A stretch of 43,434 nt of DNA, from contig CANGGG010000018.1 in NCBI GenBank assembly GCA_947453415.1, positions 1-43,434 of the forward strand, written 5' to 3'. Shown here piece after piece: positions 38,746 through 43,434 of this stretch. The stretch comes from Bacteroidota bacterium. GTDB taxonomy: Bacteria; Bacteroidota; Bacteroidia; UKL13-3. Below the pieces are notes generated by a model, which was not told the origin of the DNA, did no database searches, and saw only the letters and a program-made list of their open reading frames with translations. How positions within the stretch are numbered: position 1 is the stretch's first letter; each line of letters starts with the position of its first letter. The position numbers and the translations under genes were made by a program.

Positions 38746-41700
38746 ATGAAAAAACATTTAATAATCATTGCTTTACTTATAATTTTAAGTAATATAAATT
38801 ATAATGTATCGGCTCAAAGTCAATATTGGACAGACGTGCAATCTGTTTCAATCAATGAACAAGACCGTCAAATTATTCCTGTAAAATACAGAACTTTAAA
38901 ACTTGAACTAATAGATTTAAAGAAATTACTTTCAAAAACTGTAAATGAATTTAGCGCAGCTGCAAAAGACAGTAAAATAATTATTGAATTACCATTGCCA
39001 GACGGTGGAATGAGTCGTTTTTATGTTTATAGTTCATCAATAATGGAAAAGCCTTTGGCAGATAATTTTCCTCAAATTCAAACTTTTTCTTGTCAAGGAA
39101 TTGACGATTTGCATGCAAGTGCAAGAATAGATTATACCGAAAAAGGATTTCATGGAATGGTGCTTTCAGCAAATGGTTGTTATTTTATTGATCCTTATGC
39201 CAAAAACAATTTGGATTACTATATTTCGTATTACAAAAAAGATTTTACCACAAAAAAAGTGTTGTTGGAAGAAGGTGTTTTAAGAAATCCGACAATAATT
39301 GCTCCGCCACCTCTAAAAAAAACATCAAACAACACGCAAACAAACAGCGGAAACGCAGCAAATAGATCGAACGGAACTCAGTTATATACTTACAGAATTG
39401 CTATTGCTGCCACTGGTGAATATTCAGCTTATCAGGGCGGAACAGTTGCTTTAGCGCTTTCGGCACAAGTAACTTCGCTCAATAGAGTGATTGCAGTTTA
39501 TAGAAAAGAATTAGCCATCAATTTAATTTTAGTGTCTAATAATGCAAATATTATTTACCTAAACGCTAGCACCGATCCATATACAAACACCAATGGAAGT
39601 ACCATGTTGGGGCAAAATCAAACAACTTTAACAAGTGTAATTGGTAGTTCAAATTACGATATTGGACATGTGTTTAGTACTGGTGGCGGAGGAATAGCCA
39701 TGATGGGTTCGGTGGGTGTAACAAGCTTAAAAGCACAAGGAGTTACAGGTTCAAGCGCACCAGTTGGCGATCCTTTTGACATTGATTACGTTTGTCATGA
39801 AATGGGACATCAGTTTGGTGCTAATCATTCATTTAATGGAAGTACTGGTTCGTGCGGAGGAGGAAATAGAAACACTTCAACTGCTTATGAACCAGGAAGC
39901 GGAAGTACAATTATGGCGTATGCTGGAATTTGTTCTCCTCAAGATTTGCAATTGCATAGCGATCCTTATTTTCATACTTCAAATTTTGATGAAATTATCA
40001 CTAATATTACCACGGGTTCTACCGGAAGTTCGGGTTGTGCGGTTATAACTTCTACGGGAAATACTCCACCTGTGGCAAGTGTTGGAACCACAACTTTTAC
40101 CATTCCTAAAAGTACACCTTTTACCCTAACAGGTTCTGCAACAGATTCCAATGGCGATACTTTAAGTTATTATTGGGAACAGTTTGATTTAGGTTCTACC
40201 TCAGCTCCAGCAACACCATTAACAGTTGGACCAAGATTTCGTTCCTATTCACCAACTACAACTCCAAGCAGAATTATTCCAAACTATGCTGATTTATTAG
40301 CAGGCACCACACCAATTGGAGAAATACTTCCAACTGCTGCGCAAACAGCAAAATTTAGATTTACAGCCAGAGATAATCGTAGTGTTGGCGGTGGGGTAAA
40401 TTATGATGTAAATTATTGTACAGTTACTTTTGCTTCTGTAGGCCCATTTTCTGTTAATAGTCCAACTATTGTAGCTCAAAATTCAAATTATACACTTACA
40501 TGGAATGTAAATAGCACTCATTTAAGTCCCATCAATTGTTCGTTAGTAAAAATATCATTGTCGTTAGACGGTGGCTTAACATTTCCAACTGTTTTAGCGG
40601 CAAGTACTGCAAATGACGGAACCGAAAGCTTAGCAATTCCAAATATTTCAAGTAGCAATGCAAGATTTAAAATAGAAGCCATTGGTAATATTTTCTTTAA
40701 CATAAGTAATGTTTTTATCATTGGTGCTGTTCCTGCTCCTACCATTATTTCCTTTGTACCTACTATTGGTTTTCCTGGCGATACAATATTAATTACAGGT
40801 ACTGGATTAGCGGGAGTGGCTACTGTAACATTTGGTGCCGTTTCGGCAACAGGTTTTATTATTAATTCTAACACATCTATTTCGGCAGTAGTTGGAGCAG
40901 GTGCAACAGGTGCTGTTCAAGTTACATCGGCAAGTGGAACAGCTTCGTTAAATGGATTTACATTAGGTGATTCTACTATTGGCATTTTCAAAAACATTGG
41001 AACTGGAACTACAACAAATACTAGCACTACATATCCTGCTCCTTATGGAAATTATTTTGGAGGTGCACGTCATCAAATGATTTATTTGGCAAGTGAGCTT
41101 ACTGCTCAAGGATTGTCAGCAGGATTAATTAGCCAATTTGGATTTAACGTAGCTACATTAATTGCTGGGCCACTGAATGGATTTACTTTAAAAATTGGAA
41201 CTACTACTTCGGCTACATTAAGTGCATTAGCTGCAACCGGACTCAATACTGTATTTACTACAACTGCTTATTCTGGCACAACAGGTTGGAACATGCACAG
41301 TTTTTCTACTCCTTTTTTATGGGATGGAACTTCAAATATTATTATTGAAACCTGTTTTAATAACAATAATACAGGAACAACAGGAAATACCGCTACTTAT
41401 TTAACCACAGGATTTACCTCCGGAACTTGCCGTTATTATAATGCCGACAACACCGCAACTGTTTGTACCGGAACCACTTCTACAGCTTCTACTAGTCGCC
41501 CAAATGGAAGATTATTTGTAACTAAAAAACCTACCGTAGGCGCAACTAATATTTTATTTACAAATATAACTAATACCAGTGTTACGCTTACATTTACAAA
41601 AGGAAATGGAGGAAAAAGAATTGTAGTTTGCCGTCCAACAAGCGCCACTGCTATGCCGCCTATTAACTTAAGTAATTACATTTCCAATGCTGTTTTTGGA

Positions 41701-42432
41701 TTAGCAAATACTACTGGCACAAATAATTATGTAGTGTATAACGGAAGTGGAAATACTTTAAACGTAAGTGGACTTAACCTACTTACTTCCTACACTTTTA
41801 CAATATATGAATACAATGGTGCTGCGGGAAATACTATTTACCAAACTATTGGCACAAGCGGAGCTGTTTCTACTTTGCCAGTAACCTGGCAATCATTTAA
41901 TGCTAATAGAATTTCACATGCTGTATTGTTAAATTGGGTTACTGCTAACGAAATTAATAACAACTATTTTGAAGTAGAAAGATTAACAGGAAATGTGGCA
42001 TTAGCAACTAATAATTGGCAATCGATTGGTACTGTTAAAGGAAACGGAAATACCAACACTACAAGCAAATATTCATTTACAGACAAACAACTTGCCGCTG
42101 AAAACAGTGCTTATTACAGAATTAAGCAAGTAGATTTTGATGGAAAAACCAGTTTTTCAAAAACTGTTTATATTGCTGCTAAACAAACCGAAAACCAAAG
42201 TTTTTTAGTAAAACCAAATCCTAGTGAAGGAAAGTTTACAGTAGTTTACAATACTTCAAATAATGCTGGATTTACCATTTCAGTTTATAATTTATTAGGC
42301 TTGGAAGTTTGGCATCAATTAAGCAATAACATAGAAACCAATATAGACTTAAGTAATTTACCTAAAGGATTATATACGGTAATAATTAACGATGCTGATA
42401 AAACTAAAAGTAATATTTTGCTACTGCAATAA
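38746..42432 (+). CDS. Type IX-secreted zinc metalloprotease (reprolysin-like) with IPT and sorting domains
   Basis: 1228 residues. Sec signal (NYNVSAQ). A propeptide-like region is followed by a metzincin catalytic domain (about 215-430) with HEMGHQFGANH at 351-361 (three zinc-binding His and the catalytic Glu) and IMAYAGICSPQDLQ as a candidate Met-turn downstream. Then come a PKD/cadherin-like part (about 442-540), an IPT/TIG domain (about 663-740; TITGTGLAG-like), a second beta-rich region with T/S/N-rich low complexity (to about 1045), a fibronectin-like segment (VLLNWVTANEINNNYFEVER) and the type IX sorting domain (about 1150-1228; VKPNPSEGKF, LPKGLYTVII). It is probably exported to the cell surface or medium and degrades protein. 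Own promoter with a very short leader. Confidence 0.9.
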   Translation: MKKHLIIIALLIILSNINYNVSAQSQYWTDVQSVSINEQDRQIIPVKYRTLKLELIDLKKLLSKTVNEFSAAAKDSKIIIELPLPDGGMSRFYVYSSSIMEKPLADNFPQIQTFSCQGIDDLHASARIDYTEKGFHGMVLSANGCYFIDPYAKNNLDYYISYYKKDFTTKKVLLEEGVLRNPTIIAPPPLKKTSNNTQTNSGNAANRSNGTQLYTYRIAIAATGEYSAYQGGTVALALSAQVTSLNRVIAVYRKELAINLILVSNNANIIYLNASTDPYTNTNGSTMLGQNQTTLTSVIGSSNYDIGHVFSTGGGGIAMMGSVGVTSLKAQGVTGSSAPVGDPFDIDYVCHEMGHQFGANHSFNGSTGSCGGGNRNTSTAYEPGSGSTIMAYAGICSPQDLQLHSDPYFHTSNFDEIITNITTGSTGSSGCAVITSTGNTPPVASVGTTTFTIPKSTPFTLTGSATDSNGDTLSYYWEQFDLGSTSAPATPLTVGPRFRSYSPTTTPSRIIPNYADLLAGTTPIGEILPTAAQTAKFRFTARDNRSVGGGVNYDVNYCTVTFASVGPFSVNSPTIVAQNSNYTLTWNVNSTHLSPINCSLVKISLSLDGGLTFPTVLAASTANDGTESLAIPNISSSNARFKIEAIGNIFFNISNVFIIGAVPAPTIISFVPTIGFPGDTILITGTGLAGVATVTFGAVSATGFIINSNTSISAVVGAGATGAVQVTSASGTASLNGFTLGDSTIGIFKNIGTGTTTNTSTTYPAPYGNYFGGARHQMIYLASELTAQGLSAGLISQFGFNVATLIAGPLNGFTLKIGTTTSATLSALAATGLNTVFTTTAYSGTTGWNMHSFSTPFLWDGTSNIIIETCFNNNNTGTTGNTATYLTTGFTSGTCRYYNADNTATVCTGTTSTASTSRPNGRLFVTKKPTVGATNILFTNITNTSVTLTFTKGNGGKRIVVCRPTSATAMPPINLSNYISNAVFGLANTTGTNNYVVYNGSGNTLNVSGLNLLTSYTFTIYEYNGAAGNTIYQTIGTSGAVSTLPVTWQSFNANRISHAVLLNWVTANEINNNYFEVERLTGNVALATNNWQSIGTVKGNGNTNTTSKYSFTDKQLAAENSAYYRIKQVDFDGKTSFSKTVYIAAKQTENQSFLVKPNPSEGKFTVVYNTSNNAGFTISVYNLLGLEVWHQLSNNIETNIDLSNLPKGLYTVIINDADKTKSNILLLQ

Positions 42433-42490
42433 AATTACTTTTGGGTTTAAAAAATTGTTATAAAAAAGGAAAGTGAGTTTTATATAAATT

Positions 42491-43024
42491 TTATAATTTA
42501 AAAACTATTGGAAGAGTATAATAAACTCTTACAGGTTTTCCATTTTGTTTTCCTGGCACCCATTTCGGCATTGATTTTATTAAACGAATTACTTCTTCAT
42601 CACAACCAAATCCTAATTTTCTTAGGATATCAGTATTTGATATTGTGCCATCTTTTTCAACAACAAATCTTACAACCACCCTTCCTTCAATATTATTTTC
42701 TTTTGCTAATTTTGGGTAAAGAATATTCTTACTCAAAAATTTACTTAATTCTATATCACCCCCAACAAATTCTGGCATAATTTCGGCTTCAATAAATATT
42801 TCTAACGAGTCGTTTTCATTTGAAGGGTCTTCAATTAATATTTCATTTGAATTTTCAATAGTGCCTAGTTCTAATTCTTTAACAGGTTTTTTTTCTGCAT
42901 TTTTCTTTTTGGTAGTGTCGCTAACATTTACCAATATTTGAACTGAATTGGTTTTAAAAACTAACTGATCAGCATAACTTGTACTTCCCAAAACTAAAAA
43001 CATAAAAAGATAAGATAATTTCAT
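42491..43024 (-). CDS. TonB C-terminal domain protein (energy transducer type)
   Basis: 177 residues with a signal-peptide-like N-terminus (LFMFLVLGSTSYADQ) in place of a longer membrane anchor. A short acidic/Lys linker follows, and then a TonB C-terminal domain: MPEFVGGDIELSKFLSKNI, YPKLAKENNIEGRVVVRFVV, GTISNTDILRKLGFGCDEE and VPGKQNGKPVRVYYTLPI. Such domains bind the TonB box of outer-membrane receptors. The gene follows a lipoprotein gene by 8 nt and is presumably in its operon. If the N-terminus is cleaved it is a secreted domain, and the ExbB/D partner role would not apply. Confidence 0.85.
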   Translation of the reverse strand: MKLSYLFMFLVLGSTSYADQLVFKTNSVQILVNVSDTTKKKNAEKKPVKELELGTIENSNEILIEDPSNENDSLEIFIEAEIMPEFVGGDIELSKFLSKNILYPKLAKENNIEGRVVVRFVVEKDGTISNTDILRKLGFGCDEEVIRLIKSMPKWVPGKQNGKPVRVYYTLPIVFKL

Positions 43025-43032
43025 CGTGTGAT

Positions 43033-43434
43033 TTATTTATTGCGCAATATAGTATCATTTTTAAAATCTGGTACTACCAAACCCATGGTATGAATTATGT
43101 TTTTTTCTAATTTTGGCAAAGTATCTATTTGGTTTATTTTCACTTTCCCTTTTATTGTTTCATGTATTATAGGTTCCAAAATAATGGTGTCACCCATGAT
43201 TGGGTTTTCAGCCGGAACTCCCATTGTTACTGGTTCAGGATAAGCCACTTCTCCCTGTGTTGTTAAAAAATCTACTGGATGTTTAACTTGATGTACCGGT
43301 TTTACTACCATTTTTCCAAGCACTAATTCTTCTGTTGTATCTATCTCCTTAGTTAAACTATCAACTACTTCTATTTTCTCAATAGTTGTATTGTTTCCAT
43401 TATTATCAGTACAACTAAAAAGCGTGGTTCCAAA
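43033..43434 (-). CDS. Putative lipoprotein, 5' end beyond window
   Basis: Open on the minus strand from the window edge to a stop at 43033 (133 codons visible). The visible N-terminus reads FGTTLFSCTDNNGN, which fits the end of a lipoprotein signal (lipobox LFSC, with Cys as the lipid site), so only about 10-15 residues should be missing. A GTG at 43323 could be an internal start but sits after this signal. The rest is Thr-, Glu- and Pro-rich: EPVTMGVPAENPIMGDTII and HTMGLVVPDF. No domain is recognised. Coupled with the TonB-domain gene by an 8-nt spacer, suggesting an envelope role. Confidence 0.65.
   Translation of the reverse strand, partial: FGTTLFSCTDNNGNNTTIEKIEVVDSLTKEIDTTEELVLGKMVVKPVHQVKHPVDFLTTQGEVAYPEPVTMGVPAENPIMGDTIILEPIIHETIKGKVKINQIDTLPKLEKNIIHTMGLVVPDFKNDTILRNK

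Overview
The window looks like a chromosomal segment from an uncultured or poorly known member of the Bacteroidota, probably a Chitinophagales/Sphingobacteriales-type lineage. The evidence is very AT-rich DNA, genes without clear Shine-Dalgarno sites, promoters of the Bacteroidota type (TTTG, about 19 nt, TAnnTTTG), the gliding-motility lipoprotein GldH, two very large secreted proteins with type IX secretion C-terminal sorting domains, a Bacteroidota-style long PurF and PurM, and the OstA-like/TilS and RicT/HolB gene pairs. No phage, insertion sequence with a transposase, or CRISPR array was seen.

Layout. 1-2520: the start of an efflux adaptor gene running off the left edge, then a translationally coupled pair for a putative outer-membrane-associated protein and a small lipoprotein, all on the minus strand. 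2647-3690: the most unusual region. A minus-strand tRNA-Ser/tRNA-Pro operon is followed by five tandem copies of a ~105-nt element that shares the 3' half and terminator of tRNA-Pro but has a GC-rich hairpin where the T-arm should be. A small GIY-YIG nuclease gene sits inside this array. 3872-8572: a double-AAA+ ATPase and a long-form PurF, both on the plus strand. 8652-12125: a minus-strand cluster of MazG-like pyrophosphohydrolase, GldH, RicT and HolB. 12294-15278: threonine aldolase, a WG-repeat protein and a mitochondrial-type citrate synthase on the plus strand.

15299-17396: an unknown membrane protein, a 491-nt gene-free stretch rich in inverted repeats, and TruA. 17420-26179: a single 2919-residue type IX-secreted surface protein with three beta-helix modules, a jelly-roll-like region and a series of PKD-like domains. 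26278-29222: the divergent OstA-like and TilS genes, whose -7 boxes lie 3-4 nt from their start codons. 29260-31647: a minus-strand cluster of AglD/MprF-like membrane protein, family 2 glycosyltransferase and a small helix-turn-helix-like protein. 31739-37349: a plus-strand run of membrane protein, RuvC, TPR protein, DUF4286 protein, sugar-phosphate nucleotidyltransferase and polysaccharide flippase. 37370-43434: PurM (minus), a type IX-secreted HEXXH metalloprotease (plus), and a TonB-domain protein with a partial lipoprotein (minus).

Most genes are housekeeping (purine synthesis, tRNA modification, DNA repair and replication, TCA cycle) mixed with envelope biogenesis and secretion. The strongest candidate for something undescribed is the tRNA-Pro-derived repeat array with its embedded GIY-YIG gene. 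That interpretation rests on sequence comparison within this window only.
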